DNA from: Caulobacter sp. UNC279MFTsu5.1
Lineage (GTDB): Bacteria > Pseudomonadota > Alphaproteobacteria > Caulobacterales > Caulobacteraceae
Assembly: GCF_900114015.1 (NCBI RefSeq)
Contig: NZ_FORN01000015.1
Span: forward strand, 42,892 to 106,891
Direction of reading: 5' to 3'
DNA: 64,000 nucleotides
How positions within the stretch are numbered: position 1 is the stretch's first letter; the number at the start of each line of letters is the position of its first letter. The notes below the pieces were generated by a model, which did not search any database, was not told the DNA's origin, and was given only the letters and a program-made list of their open reading frames with translations. Positions 29,197 to 38,953 of the stretch are shown in pieces. The position numbers and the translations under genes were made by a program.

Positions 29197-29228
29197 GGAC
29201 GTCTCGAGAGTTCAGGCTGCCAAAAAAA

Positions 29229-30233
29229 CTAGGCGATGGCGCGGCGGTCGGCGATCTCGGCCGCCAGGCGGATGGCGGCGACCAGGCTGTCGGCCCGGGC
29301 CAGGCCGCGGCCGGCGATGTCGAAACCCGTACCATGATCGGGGGAGGTGCGCACGATCGGCAGGCCCAGGGTGACGTTCACTCCGGCCCAGAAGTCCAGC
29401 ATTTTGACCGGGATCAGCGCCTGGTCGTGATACATGCACAGCACCGCGTCGTAGGTGGCGCGGGCCTCGGCGTGGAACAGGCTGTCGGCGGGGGCGGGGC
29501 CCCTGACCTGGACGCCCATGTCCCGCAGGACTCGGACGGCCGGCTCGATGATCGCCGCCTCCTCGCCGCCCAGGGCGCCGGCCTCGCCCGCATGCGGGTT
29601 CAGGGCCGCCACCGCCAGGCGCGGAACCGCGACGCCGAAGTCCCTGCGCAGGGCCTCGACCGTCACCAGGCCGGCGTTGACGATCGCCTCGATCGACAGG
29701 GCCGCGGGCACGGCCGACAGCGGGGTGTGGATGGTCACCAGGGTGGCGCGCAGGTCGCGGGCCGCCAGCATCATGATCGGGCCGTGCGGCGGCTGGCGCT
29801 CGCCCACATGGGTCAGCTCGGCCAGGAACTCGGTATGGCCGGGAAAGGCGAAGCCGGCGTCGTAGAGCGGCGCCTTGGCGATGGGGGCGGTGACCAGGCC
29901 GGCCACGGCGCCCGACAGGGCCAGGCCCGCCCCGGTCTCGATCCAGCGGATCACCTGGGCGGCGTGGGCGCTGGACGGCTTGCCGGCCACCACGGGGGCC
30001 TGCAGCGGGATGTCCAGCACGGGCAGGGCTTCGCCGAACACCTTGACGGCCTCGACCGGCCCGGTGACCGCGCGAACCTTCACCCCGCCGCCGGCCGAGG
30101 CCAGCAGCTGGGCGTCGCCCACCACCATGAAGCTGGGACCTTCGGCGCGCAGGGTCGACCAGGCCTTGGCGATGATCTCCGGCCCGATGCCGGCCGGATC
30201 GCCTGCGCTCAGGGCGAGGGCCGTGGTCTTCAC
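29229..30233 (-). CDS. pdxA: 4-hydroxythreonine-4-phosphate dehydrogenase
   Basis: A 334-residue enzyme of vitamin B6 synthesis that oxidises 4-phosphohydroxy-L-threonine with NAD. The family opening LALSAGDPAGIGPEI and metal-site histidines in FPGHTEFLAEL, NPHAGEAG and YHDQALIPVK are visible, as is the ending TSPDHGTGFDIAG. The start is a GTG that overlaps the surA stop by four bases; the frame is open further upstream but those codons are out-of-frame surA sequence. Confidence 0.96.
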   Translation of the reverse strand: MKTTALALSAGDPAGIGPEIIAKAWSTLRAEGPSFMVVGDAQLLASAGGGVKVRAVTGPVEAVKVFGEALPVLDIPLQAPVVAGKPSSAHAAQVIRWIETGAGLALSGAVAGLVTAPIAKAPLYDAGFAFPGHTEFLAELTHVGERQPPHGPIMMLAARDLRATLVTIHTPLSAVPAALSIEAIVNAGLVTVEALRRDFGVAVPRLAVAALNPHAGEAGALGGEEAAIIEPAVRVLRDMGVQVRGPAPADSLFHAEARATYDAVLCMYHDQALIPVKMLDFWAGVNVTLGLPIVRTSPDHGTGFDIAGRGLARADSLVAAIRLAAEIADRRAIA

Positions 30234-31594
30234 CGGGTCTCGATGGTCGCCGAGTTGCGCAGGTCTCGCAGATAACGTTTGGAGATCAGCGCAAGCTGCT
30301 GGCCGCGCAGGCGATTTTCGATCTGGTCGCGCGTCGGCGCCTGGGCGCCGGACTGGCGCTTGCCGCAGACGGCGATCAGGTGCAGGCCGGCGTCGGTGCG
30401 GATCGGGTCGGAGACCTGGCCGACCTTGAGCGTGTTGGCGGCCTCCTGGAAGGCCGGAGCCAGGTCGGTGATCTCGGCTTCGCCCAGATCGCCAGCGACC
30501 ACACCCTCGACCTTGCCGGCCGTGGCCTCGAGGGTCTCGCAACTGGTGATCTTGGGCTTGAGGTCGACCAGCAGCTTCTGGGCGGCGTCGACCTGGGCCT
30601 GGGCGGCGTCCTTGGGCAGGGCCACGGCGACCTGCTTGAGGTCGACCAGGGCCGTCTTCGCGCCCGAGCGCTTCTCGCGCAGATAGACGATGTAGACGCC
30701 GTCGCGCACCGGGATCGGGGCCGACAGTTGGCCGGGGCGCAGCTGCTCGAGCGCGGCGTCGACCTCGGGCGGCATCTCGCCGGGGCTGACCCAGCCGGCG
30801 TCGCCGCCGTTGGCCGCGGTCGGCGAGGCCGAGAACTGCCGGGCCACGGCGGGGAAGGGCGCGCCCTGCTGCATCTGGGTGATCAGCTGCTTGGCGCCGT
30901 TCTCGGCCACTTCCATGCCACCGACGCGCGCGGCGTCGATGAACACTTCGCTGACCTGGTACTGCGGCTTGCTGGCGGCCTCGGCCTGGCGGCGCTCGAA
31001 GGCCTTGATCTGGTCGTCGCCGATCCGCAGGCGCGAGCCGTAGCGACCGCTGATCCAGGCCTGCCAGCTGCTGTCGGCGCGGATCTGCGCTTTCCAGGTG
31101 TCGATGCCGACGCCTTGGGCCTGCAATTGCTGGGTCAGTTGCGCCGCGGTCAAGTTGTTGCCCTTGGCGATGTCGCCGATCTGCTCCTCGACTTCCTTGT
31201 CGGTCGAGATGATCGTGATCTTCTGGGCCTTCTCGACCCGACGCAGCTCCTGCATCTGGACGTGTTCGTCGATCAGCGAGCGCAGGGCTTCCTGCTCCAG
31301 CTGGGGCAGGTTCTCCTGGGTCGGCTGCAGGCCGGAGGTCACCATCAGCAGGCGCATGCGCTGCATCAGGTCGTAGCTGGAGATGATGTCGTCGTTGACG
31401 ACCGCTGCGACGCTTTCCGACAGCGGATTGGCGCGCGGAGCGGCGGCGGCCGGCGCCGCCGGAGCGTCCACCGTCGGGGTCGCCGCGGGCGCGGCCTCCT
31501 GAGCCAGGGCGGGCAGGCCGAGGCTCGCCACGGTCAAGGCGAGGATGGAAGCGGTGCAGGCCGCCAGTTTCGTCACGCTACGCGCAGACCGCAT
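30230..31594 (-). CDS. surA: SurA-like periplasmic peptidyl-prolyl isomerase/chaperone
   Basis: A 454-residue periplasmic chaperone for outer membrane proteins. It has a signal peptide (cleaved near LPALAQ), a Pro/Ala-rich linker, the SurA N-terminal helical domain (VNDDIISSYDLMQRMRLLM), and a parvulin-type PPIase domain (QYQVSEVFIDAA to GVYIVYLREKR). A second, less conserved parvulin-like region follows. It is located directly downstream of lptD, whose product is a known SurA client, and upstream of pdxA. The ATG at 31594 is chosen over a TTG ten codons upstream. Confidence 0.92.
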   Translation of the reverse strand: MRSARSVTKLAACTASILALTVASLGLPALAQEAAPAATPTVDAPAAPAAAAPRANPLSESVAAVVNDDIISSYDLMQRMRLLMVTSGLQPTQENLPQLEQEALRSLIDEHVQMQELRRVEKAQKITIISTDKEVEEQIGDIAKGNNLTAAQLTQQLQAQGVGIDTWKAQIRADSSWQAWISGRYGSRLRIGDDQIKAFERRQAEAASKPQYQVSEVFIDAARVGGMEVAENGAKQLITQMQQGAPFPAVARQFSASPTAANGGDAGWVSPGEMPPEVDAALEQLRPGQLSAPIPVRDGVYIVYLREKRSGAKTALVDLKQVAVALPKDAAQAQVDAAQKLLVDLKPKITSCETLEATAGKVEGVVAGDLGEAEITDLAPAFQEAANTLKVGQVSDPIRTDAGLHLIAVCGKRQSGAQAPTRDQIENRLRGQQLALISKRYLRDLRNSATIETR

Positions 31595-31669
31595 CGGTAT
31601 TGTCGTTCCTCTAGACGCGTCCAAAGGAAGGCGCGCGCTTGATCGCGCGTCCCCCGACGCGGTGACATT

Positions 31670-34105
31670 CTAATCGCTGTACAGTGTGTCGCCCAATGTG
31701 GCGAGCGTTAGGCGCAGCACCACGGACTCGTTGGACTTCAACTTCAAGCCGCCTGCCGTCTGGGTGTAACGATCTTCGTTCTGATAAATCACGTCGAGCC
31801 GGACGCAATCGTCCTTGTAATAGACGCCCAGATCGCGACGGGTCCAGGACCACTTGCTGGCGTTGGAGGACAGGCCGAAGGCGCGGGCGTCCTGATAGGA
31901 CAGGCGGCCCAGGGCGGTCACGCCCCAGTTCTCGCGGATCTTGTAGTCGCCGATGAAGTCCAGGTTTTCCTGGCGGAAGCCCGAGGTGTCCCGGTTGTCC
32001 TTCAGGTAGCGCACGGAGCCGAAGCCGCGGGCGACTGAGGCGTCGAGACCGGCTTCCAGGCGGTTGAGCTTGCTGGTGTCATCATCGAAGCGCGCGCGCG
32101 TGAAGGCGGTGATCCCGCGGATCGGGGTGACCGTGGCCGCTACGATCCAGTCCGACGCCTTCTGGTCGAGTCCGGCGCGGGTCGGCATCAGCGGATCGAC
32201 CTTGGTGCGCAGGCTCCGGCCCAGCAGGACGCTGCCGCCCCGTCCGTCGGCGAACTTCACCGTCGCGCGGCCGCCGACGTTCATGCGCGTGCCGCCTTCG
32301 TAGAGGTCGAAGCCGGGCGCCTTGTTGACGTCGAACAGGTTGGTTTCGTCCAGTTCGAAGTTGGTGCTGTCTTCGTTGAAGTAGATCGGATTGCCGGCGG
32401 GATCGCGGGCCACGACGATCGGCACCCGCGAACTGTTGGAGCCGGCGGCCAGCTGGACCAGAGGCTCCAGCACCACGCTGCCGCCGTTCTTCAGCGGCTT
32501 GAAGAACGGCATGCTCAGATCGACCCCGGCGACGCCGAGCCCGCGCGAATAGTTGATGTTGGTGGTGGTGTCGCCCGCGACCATGGCGCTGGTCGGAAGG
32601 AAGACGTCGCTGACGCGATAGGTGTCGCCGCGGGCCTGGGCGAAGGGTTCGACGCGCAGTCCCGAACCCAGGATCACGCTGGCCCGCCAGTCGCCCTTGA
32701 TCGAGCCGCGAGCGGAATCCACCCCGTCCTGCCCCTTGTAGACGGGGTAGGCGTAGGGCGGTTCGCCGAACTGGGATTCCGAGCGGGTCAGGACCACGCC
32801 GGAGCCCTGGACGCGCAAACGGCCGCCCAGGATGTGCGATTCCGGTTCCCAGCGCCCCTCGACCAACGGTCCGATCAGGGGAAAGGCGCCGCTGTTCTCG
32901 AACTTGTTCGCCAGGCCGGTGGAGCTGACCTGAACGACCCGCAGGCCTTGCACCGAGATCATCGAAGCCGACAGATAGGACCGGGCCGACTGTCGGGTCG
33001 CGTAGATCTGCGACACCAGGCGATGGTCGTCGGCCGTGAATTGGCCACGCTGCTGGTAGACGTCGCTGATGTCGTAATCGTCGAAGATCAGCGCCTGCGA
33101 GGCCCGCTCGGCGGTGAAGCCCCACTTCCACTTCTCGTCGATGTCGAACAGGCCCTTGGCCAGGATGTAGCTCTTGGCCGTCGCCTCGCCGAACCGGTCG
33201 CCGTGGTTGTCGAAGTCCTTGTCGTAGGTGGCGCCGACCCGCGCCTCGACATAGCCCGAATAGAACCGCTTACGGTACTGGGCTTTCAGGAACGGATTAA
33301 CTTTCGTGTTGAATTGAGGGGTTACAACCAGATCCTGAGACGGCGAGAGCACGAATAGATACGGCTGCTCATAGACCAGGCCGCGCTTCTTGGAGACGCT
33401 GACCTTGGGCACCAGGAAGCCCGAACGGCGCTCGGTCTGGGGATCCGGGTGCCAGAACACCGGCAGGTACATCAGCGGCGCGCCGAACACCCGGATGGTC
33501 GCGCCATGGTAGTAGACCAGATGGTTGTTCTTGTCCTGGACCACCTTGTCGGCCTGGATGCTCCAGGTCGGCTTGGGCTTTTCGGCGCACACCTCGCAGG
33601 GGGTGTAGATCGCCTTGTTCAGCTCGGTGATCTGCTCGTTGCGACGCACGGCGCTGTCGGCGGCGATCTTGATGTTCTTGTCCAGGCGGGCCGAGAAGCC
33701 GCGGGCGAAGCCGGCCTTCAGGTCCTTGTCCATGGTCATGTCGTTGGCGAACTCGGCCGTGCCGTCGGCGTTGACCAGCGTCACGTGACCGTGGGCGGTG
33801 ACCACTTCGGTCTTGGTGTCGTAGACCACCTCGTCGGCGCGCAGGGTGCGGCCCTGGTAGCGCGCCTCGACGTCGCCGCGGGCGATCATCTTCTGATTGG
33901 CGTCGTCGCGGATCAGGAGATCGGACTCGAGGTAGTAGCCGGTGTCGCCCAGGCCGTCGTCGACGGCCGGCGCGGGCGCGGGAGCGGCGGGAATCGTGGC
34001 GAGCGGCTGCTGCGCCTGCGCCGAACCGGCCAAAGCGAGCCAAGCCGCTCCGGCCAGCAGGACCGCGCGGCCCGTCTCTTTCGCCCCCCAGCGAAGCTCC
34101 ATCAT
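31670..34105 (-). CDS. lptD: LPS-assembly protein LptD
   Basis: An 811-residue outer membrane barrel that inserts LPS into the outer leaflet with LptE. After a signal peptide (ending near GSAQAQQ) comes an LptA-like beta-jellyroll (residues about 50-170, DVEARYQGRTLRADEVVYD), then the large barrel domain. Two cysteines (CEVC) sit in the N-terminal part; in E. coli, LptD disulfides matter for function, though here their pairing cannot be told. GAGGA lies just before the tandem ATGs at 34105 and 34102. It follows lptG with a short gap. Confidence 0.95.
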   Translation of the reverse strand: MMELRWGAKETGRAVLLAGAAWLALAGSAQAQQPLATIPAAPAPAPAVDDGLGDTGYYLESDLLIRDDANQKMIARGDVEARYQGRTLRADEVVYDTKTEVVTAHGHVTLVNADGTAEFANDMTMDKDLKAGFARGFSARLDKNIKIAADSAVRRNEQITELNKAIYTPCEVCAEKPKPTWSIQADKVVQDKNNHLVYYHGATIRVFGAPLMYLPVFWHPDPQTERRSGFLVPKVSVSKKRGLVYEQPYLFVLSPSQDLVVTPQFNTKVNPFLKAQYRKRFYSGYVEARVGATYDKDFDNHGDRFGEATAKSYILAKGLFDIDEKWKWGFTAERASQALIFDDYDISDVYQQRGQFTADDHRLVSQIYATRQSARSYLSASMISVQGLRVVQVSSTGLANKFENSGAFPLIGPLVEGRWEPESHILGGRLRVQGSGVVLTRSESQFGEPPYAYPVYKGQDGVDSARGSIKGDWRASVILGSGLRVEPFAQARGDTYRVSDVFLPTSAMVAGDTTTNINYSRGLGVAGVDLSMPFFKPLKNGGSVVLEPLVQLAAGSNSSRVPIVVARDPAGNPIYFNEDSTNFELDETNLFDVNKAPGFDLYEGGTRMNVGGRATVKFADGRGGSVLLGRSLRTKVDPLMPTRAGLDQKASDWIVAATVTPIRGITAFTRARFDDDTSKLNRLEAGLDASVARGFGSVRYLKDNRDTSGFRQENLDFIGDYKIRENWGVTALGRLSYQDARAFGLSSNASKWSWTRRDLGVYYKDDCVRLDVIYQNEDRYTQTAGGLKLKSNESVVLRLTLATLGDTLYSD

Positions 34106-34133
34106 CAAAGTCCTCGATCCCGGCGACACAGAC

Positions 34134-35237
34134 TCAACCATCCTCGGTATAACAAAGCAGAGTCAGACCCGCCAAAAGCGCCACGATCGGCGGGGTCCAC
34201 GCCGCCATGGCCGGCGTCAGCACGTCGGCCTTGCCCAATGCGCCACACAGCTCGTTAAAGAAGAAGAAACCAAAGCCCAAGGTTACGCCCGCGCCTGCCA
34301 GGCCCGCCAGCCCTCCTAGCCGCATCAGCCGCAGCGAGAAGGCGGCTGCCAGGACCGACATCGCCGCGAACAGCAGCGGCGTGGCCAGCACCTGCTGCAG
34401 CCGCAGGCGGAACGGAATCGACGAGAACCCCGCCGCCTCGGTGCGCTTGATGGTCTCGGGCAGCAGCCAGACGGCGATGGCCTGGGGGTTGTTGAACCGC
34501 TCCGACGCCGTGCGGTCGTCGAGATTGGATGGCATGGTGTAGGTCTCGGAGCGGATCGCCCCAGCGCCCGGCATGGCCACGCGCACGCCCGACAACCGCC
34601 AGAAGCCGGGCTCCAGCCGGGCCTCGTCCGCCTCGATCCGCTGCGCGAACTGCAGCGAGCCGTCGGGCTGCACGGCATAGACGAACAGCGACACCCCGCG
34701 CAGTCGGACCGCGCCTTCGACTTGGTCGCGCGCCCGAGCGCGAATGACCACCTGGGTCTTCTCGTCGCCCTGACGCAGCCACAGCCCCTTGGGCGCCGAC
34801 TTCAGATAGCTTTCCATCAGCGCGTTGCGCGAGGTTTCGAACTGAGCGCTCATCGCCGAGGTCAGCGGGTTGAGCAGGGTCAGGGTCACCAGGCCCATGA
34901 TGAAGGCGGCGATGGCCGCCGGCATGATGAAGCGCCAGGCCGAGACCCCGGCCGCGCGCATGGCGATCAGCTCGCTGCGCCTGTTCAGGCCGACGAACGC
35001 GCCCAGGGTGCCGAACAGGAAGATGAAGGGCGTCAGCACCACGATCGTGGCGGGCGCCTGCAGCACGGTCAGGAACAGCAGCTGGGCGAAGCCGACGTCG
35101 GTCCGGGTGCCGACGTTCTTGGAGATGTCGACGAAGGCGATCAGCATGACCAGCACGGCGACGACCGCCAGGGCGGCGGCGAGCCCGCCCAGCGTCTTCC
35201 TGAGCACATAGCGCTCGATCATGCCGACGCCGATCAT
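34134..35237 (-). CDS. lptG: LPS export permease LptG
   Basis: A 367-residue inner membrane subunit of the LptB2FG LPS extractor. It has three membrane segments at the start (from MIERYVLRKTLGGL), a periplasmic jellyroll in the middle, and three segments at the end, the standard LptF/G topology. NRRSELIAMRAAGVSAWR is the coupling-helix motif that contacts LptB. The ATG overlaps the lptF stop by four bases. lptB is not in the window. Confidence 0.95.
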   Translation of the reverse strand: MIGVGMIERYVLRKTLGGLAAALAVVAVLVMLIAFVDISKNVGTRTDVGFAQLLFLTVLQAPATIVVLTPFIFLFGTLGAFVGLNRRSELIAMRAAGVSAWRFIMPAAIAAFIMGLVTLTLLNPLTSAMSAQFETSRNALMESYLKSAPKGLWLRQGDEKTQVVIRARARDQVEGAVRLRGVSLFVYAVQPDGSLQFAQRIEADEARLEPGFWRLSGVRVAMPGAGAIRSETYTMPSNLDDRTASERFNNPQAIAVWLLPETIKRTEAAGFSSIPFRLRLQQVLATPLLFAAMSVLAAAFSLRLMRLGGLAGLAGAGVTLGFGFFFFNELCGALGKADVLTPAMAAWTPPIVALLAGLTLLCYTEDG

Positions 35238-36370
35238 TGGACCCCCAGCGGCTGGAGGCCATCGTGCGCGCCGATGGCGATGTAGCGGGAGATTCTCTGA
35301 CGGAAGATCTGCCTTAGGCCCCACCAGATCGCCGCCAGCGGCACGGCGTACTGCAGCGGGTTGAGCCAGACGTCGTTGTCGCAGGCGGCCTTGACGCCAA
35401 AGCCCACGATCTGGACCAGGGCCGCCGCCGCGCCGACCATGGCGATCCGCCGACCATAGCCCATCCGGCTGAACGACCCGCCGATCACCGCCGCCAGCGC
35501 CATCGACATCATGGCCAGGTTGTAGAGCGGACTGGCCAGGCGCCAATGGCCCTCGGACAGCAGCTTCTCGCGGTTCTGCTGCTCCCATTCCTGGGTGAGG
35601 TCGGGGAAGAACAGCTCGTGCGGGTAGCGGTCGCCGATCTTGTAGTGCAGCAGCTCGTCGCTCTGGAACAGCGAGCTGAGGTCGAAGGTGTATTCGTCCC
35701 ACGACAGGTACTGCAGCACGCCCGAACTGGAGAACTCCTGATTGGAGCCCTTGCGCAGGACCAGCACCGGCAGGCCCTTGCGTTCGGCGATGACGCCTTC
35801 GCGGGCGGTGTAGGTGACCGCGCCGCCGTTGGCCTTTTCCTGGTGGATGAAAAGGTTGTGGATGATCTGGTCGCGGTCGATCGTCTGGGCGTAGACCGTC
35901 AGGCCCGGGCCCGGTTCGGTGAACTCGCCCGGGCGCACCAGGGTCGAGGCCAGGTCGGACTTGATGTCGAAGAAGGTCTCCCGAATCGCCCGCGAGCTCC
36001 ACGGCGCCGCCCACAGGCTCATGACCAGGGACAGCAAGGTCGCGAACACGGCCAGGCGCACGGCCGGCGAAATCACGCGCCAGCGGCTCATGCCGCCGGC
36101 GAAACAGACCACGATCTCCTGTTCCGTATGCAGCCGGTTCAGCGCCACCAGGGTGGCCACGAACAGGGCGATCGGCAGAATCATGCTCAGCAGCTGGGGC
36201 AGGGCCAGGGCGATGATCTTCAGGAAGACCACGCCGCTCTGGCGCTGTTCGATCAGGACATCGAACTCCGACAGGCTTCGCGCCAGCAGGGCGAGCGCCA
36301 CCAGGGCCAACGTCGCCAACAGCGTCGGGCCCAGAAGCTGGCGGAAAAGGTAGCGTTCGATCAGGCGCAT
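35234..36370 (-). CDS. lptF: LPS export permease LptF
   Basis: A 378-residue partner of LptG with the same six-segment topology. It begins MRLIERYLFRQLLGPTLLAT and carries the coupling helix ALNRLHTEQEIVVCFAGGMS. The order lptF-lptG-lptD-surA-pdxA-rsmA makes an envelope assembly operon with two metabolic or rRNA genes at its end. The start at 36370 is the first residue of family similarity; the frame is open further upstream. Confidence 0.95.
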   Translation of the reverse strand: MRLIERYLFRQLLGPTLLATLALVALALLARSLSEFDVLIEQRQSGVVFLKIIALALPQLLSMILPIALFVATLVALNRLHTEQEIVVCFAGGMSRWRVISPAVRLAVFATLLSLVMSLWAAPWSSRAIRETFFDIKSDLASTLVRPGEFTEPGPGLTVYAQTIDRDQIIHNLFIHQEKANGGAVTYTAREGVIAERKGLPVLVLRKGSNQEFSSSGVLQYLSWDEYTFDLSSLFQSDELLHYKIGDRYPHELFFPDLTQEWEQQNREKLLSEGHWRLASPLYNLAMMSMALAAVIGGSFSRMGYGRRIAMVGAAAALVQIVGFGVKAACDNDVWLNPLQYAVPLAAIWWGLRQIFRQRISRYIAIGAHDGLQPLGVQ

Positions 36371-36627
36371 CGACGTTGGGGCAGGGGACCGAGGGGTAAT
36401 GGGAAGCGGCGGAGTCGCGCGGCGCGCCCCCAAGGAAGGGTCCCTTCTACACGGCGTGTTCGCGTGCGCACAACCGCTCAAGTCAGGCGTGAAAGTGGCG
36501 GTCGCCGGCATTCGTTGGCCGGCGGGCCGACGCCCTCGACGATTGGTGCTTTTCTTCGGTTCAGGTTTGCGTCAATCCAGCGAGCTGAAGGTCCTGCTAG
36601 GGCTCCATCGGTTATCAGGAGCGCGTC
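36371..36627. other. Divergent intergenic region lptF / pepA
   Basis: This 257-base gap carries the promoters of two divergent units: the lptF operon to the left and pepA to the right. AGGAG lies seven bases before the pepA ATG. I see no hairpin, repeat or conserved site that I can name. Confidence 0.35.
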
Positions 36628-38112
36628 ATGCGTATCGAGTTCGTCACCGCCGACACCCAGGCCGGCGCCAACGCCGCCCTGGCCGTCCTGGCCTATGAAG
36701 CCGCCGCCCTGTCGCCGGAGGCCAAGGCCGTCAACGAGGCGACCGGCGGGGCCCTGGCCCGCGCCGTCGCCGGCGGCCGCTTCACCGGCGCCAAGGGCCA
36801 GACTCTGGACCTGATCGCCCCCGCCGGGCTGGAGGCCGCCCGCGTCCTGCTGGTCGGCGTCGACGGCGACGGCGCGTTCGAGCCCGAGGCGGTCGAGCTG
36901 GCCGCCGGCCACGCCTTCCAGGCCCTGAAAGCTTCGGGCGTCACCGAGCTGGTGCTGAAGCTGGGCGGCGGCGACGCCGAGACGGCCGCCCGCGCGGCCT
37001 TCGGCGTCAAGCTGGCGGCCTATCGTTTCGACCGGTACCGCACGACCGAGAAGGCCGAAAAGAAGCCATCGGTCAGCGTGGTCAAGGTGGCCGCCGCCGA
37101 TCCCGCCAAGGCGCGCAGGGCCTTCGTCGCGCTGGAGGCGGTCGCCGACGCGATCCTGTTCAGCCGCGACCTGGTTTCCGAGCCGGCCAACATCCTGCAC
37201 CCGGAGGAATTCGCCGCCCGCGTGAAGGGCCTGGAGGCCCTGGGCCTGGAGGTCGAGATCCTGGGCGAGGCGCAGATGGCCGAGCTGGGCATGGGCAGCC
37301 TGCTGGGCGTGGGGCAGGGCAGCCGGCGCGAGAGCCAGCTGGTGGTCATCAAGTGGCTGGGCGCGTCGGACAAGTCGGCCCAGCCGGTCGCCTTCGTCGG
37401 CAAGGGCGTCTGCTTCGACACCGGCGGCATCTCGATCAAGCCGGCCGACGGCATGGAGGACATGAAGTGGGACATGGGCGGTGCGGCGGCCGTGGCCGGC
37501 GTCATGCACGCCCTGGCCGGCCGCAAGGCCAGGGTCAACGCCATCGGCATTCTCGGCCTGGTCGAGAACATGCCCGACGGCAACGCCCAGCGCCCTGGCG
37601 ACGTGGTCACCTCGATGTCGGGCCAGACCATCGAAGTCATCAACACCGACGCCGAGGGCCGGCTCGTCCTGGCCGACGCCCTCTGGTACTGCCAGGACCG
37701 CTTCAAGCCCAAGTTCATGGTCGACCTGGCCACCCTGACCGGCGCGATCATCATCTCCCTGGGTCACGACTTGGGCGGTTTGTTCAGCAATAACGACGGC
37801 TTGTCTGAGAAACTTATCGCGGCCGGCAAGGCCGAGCGCGAGCCGCTGTGGCGCATGCCGATGCCGGCGTCCTACGAGAAGCAGATCGAAAGCCCGATCG
37901 CCGACATGAAGAACATCGGCGGCCGGCCGGCCGGTTCGATCACCGCGGCGCTGTTCCTGCAGAAGTTCGTCAACGGCGTACCATGGGCCCACCTGGACAT
38001 CGCCTCGGTGGCCTGGAAGAAGCCCTCGACCGATCCGACCGTCCCGGACGGCGCGGTCGGCTTCGGCGTGCGGCTGCTGAACCGCCTCGTGGCCGACGCC
38101 TACGAAGGCTAG
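36628..38112 (+). CDS. pepA: Leucyl aminopeptidase (M17)
   Basis: A 494-residue cytoplasmic metallopeptidase that removes N-terminal residues. The M17 signature NTDAEGRL is at residues 339-346, and other metal or active-site sequences are GKGVCFDTGGISIKP and DMKWDMGGAAAVAG. It is followed after three bases by holC, the same pair as in gammaproteobacteria. Confidence 0.97.
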   Translation: MRIEFVTADTQAGANAALAVLAYEAAALSPEAKAVNEATGGALARAVAGGRFTGAKGQTLDLIAPAGLEAARVLLVGVDGDGAFEPEAVELAAGHAFQALKASGVTELVLKLGGGDAETAARAAFGVKLAAYRFDRYRTTEKAEKKPSVSVVKVAAADPAKARRAFVALEAVADAILFSRDLVSEPANILHPEEFAARVKGLEALGLEVEILGEAQMAELGMGSLLGVGQGSRRESQLVVIKWLGASDKSAQPVAFVGKGVCFDTGGISIKPADGMEDMKWDMGGAAAVAGVMHALAGRKARVNAIGILGLVENMPDGNAQRPGDVVTSMSGQTIEVINTDAEGRLVLADALWYCQDRFKPKFMVDLATLTGAIIISLGHDLGGLFSNNDGLSEKLIAAGKAEREPLWRMPMPASYEKQIESPIADMKNIGGRPAGSITAALFLQKFVNGVPWAHLDIASVAWKKPSTDPTVPDGAVGFGVRLLNRLVADAYEG

Positions 38113-38115
38113 CCC

Positions 38116-38577
38116 TTGACCGCCGCGCCCTGCGACATCTGGTTCTACCATCTCGAGCGCAGCGCCTTGGAAGAGGTGCTGCCCGGGCTGCTGGAGAAGA
38201 CCCTGGGGCGTGGCTGGCGGGCCCTGGTCCGCGGCGGCGATCCGGCCCGCCTGCGGGCGCTGGACGCGCATCTGTGGACCTGGCGCGACGACAGCTTCCT
38301 GCCGCACGGCCTGGACGACGAGCCGATGGCCGACCGCCAGCCGGTGCTGCTGACCGACAAGTTGGACAACCCGAACGGCGGCCGGGCGTTGTTCCTGCTC
38401 GACGGGGCCGAGCCGGGCGATCTTTCGGCCTTCGAACGCTGCATCCTGTTGTTCGACGGCCGCGACGAGGAGGCCCTGCGCCTGGCGCGGGGCCGGTGGA
38501 AGGCCTTCAAGGGCGCGGGCCATCCCGTGTCGTACTGGCGCCAGGGCGCCGAACGCGGTTGGGAGAAGCAGGCATGA
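38116..38577 (+). CDS. holC: DNA polymerase III subunit chi
   Basis: A 153-residue HolC-like protein. The family opening CDIWFYHLERSALEEVLP and the central GWRALVRGG, LDAHLWTWRDDSFLPHG, QPVLLTD motifs are present. Chi links the clamp loader to SSB. The start is a TTG three bases after the pepA stop. Its stop overlaps the next gene's ATG (ATGA). Confidence 0.95.
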   Translation: MTAAPCDIWFYHLERSALEEVLPGLLEKTLGRGWRALVRGGDPARLRALDAHLWTWRDDSFLPHGLDDEPMADRQPVLLTDKLDNPNGGRALFLLDGAEPGDLSAFERCILLFDGRDEEALRLARGRWKAFKGAGHPVSYWRQGAERGWEKQA

Positions 38578-38912
38578 AGCGGTTTGCGTGGGTCGGCGCC
38601 GTCCTGGTCCTGGCCGCCTGCTCCGCCGGCGCGCCCGAGCCTGCGCCCATGCCGCCGCCGACCACCCCGACCGCGCCGCCGGCCGTGGCCTTGCCCGCCG
38701 CGCCGCCCGTGGCGGAAAAAGACCAGTGCGGCCTGAAGGACGCCCAGGACTTCGTCGGCAAGAACCGCACCGACCTGCCAGCCCCGGTCGATCCCTCGCG
38801 CTGGCGGGTGGCCTGCACGACCTGCCCGGTGACCATGGATTATCGCCCGGACCGGCTGAACATCCTGTTCAACGCCGACTCCGGCGTCGTCCAGCAGGTC
38901 AAGTGCGGTTAG
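38574..38912 (+). CDS. I78 family peptidase inhibitor-like lipoprotein
   Basis: A 112-residue protein with a lipoprotein signal peptide (lipobox LAAC, Cys16), a Pro/Thr-rich linker, and a C-terminal domain of about 65 residues. That domain has CGLKDAQDFVGKNRTDLP and MDYRPDRLNILFNADSG ending in KCG, which matches the Inhibitor_I78 pattern (a small domain that can inhibit serine proteases). Two additional cysteines (CTTC) are unusual. The ATG overlaps the holC stop, so it is translationally coupled to a replication gene, for no obvious reason. Confidence 0.78.
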   Translation: MKRFAWVGAVLVLAACSAGAPEPAPMPPPTTPTAPPAVALPAAPPVAEKDQCGLKDAQDFVGKNRTDLPAPVDPSRWRVACTTCPVTMDYRPDRLNILFNADSGVVQQVKCG

Positions 38913-38953
38913 GGACTCCCTGAATAGCGGAATCCAAGGCGGGACGGCCTGGA

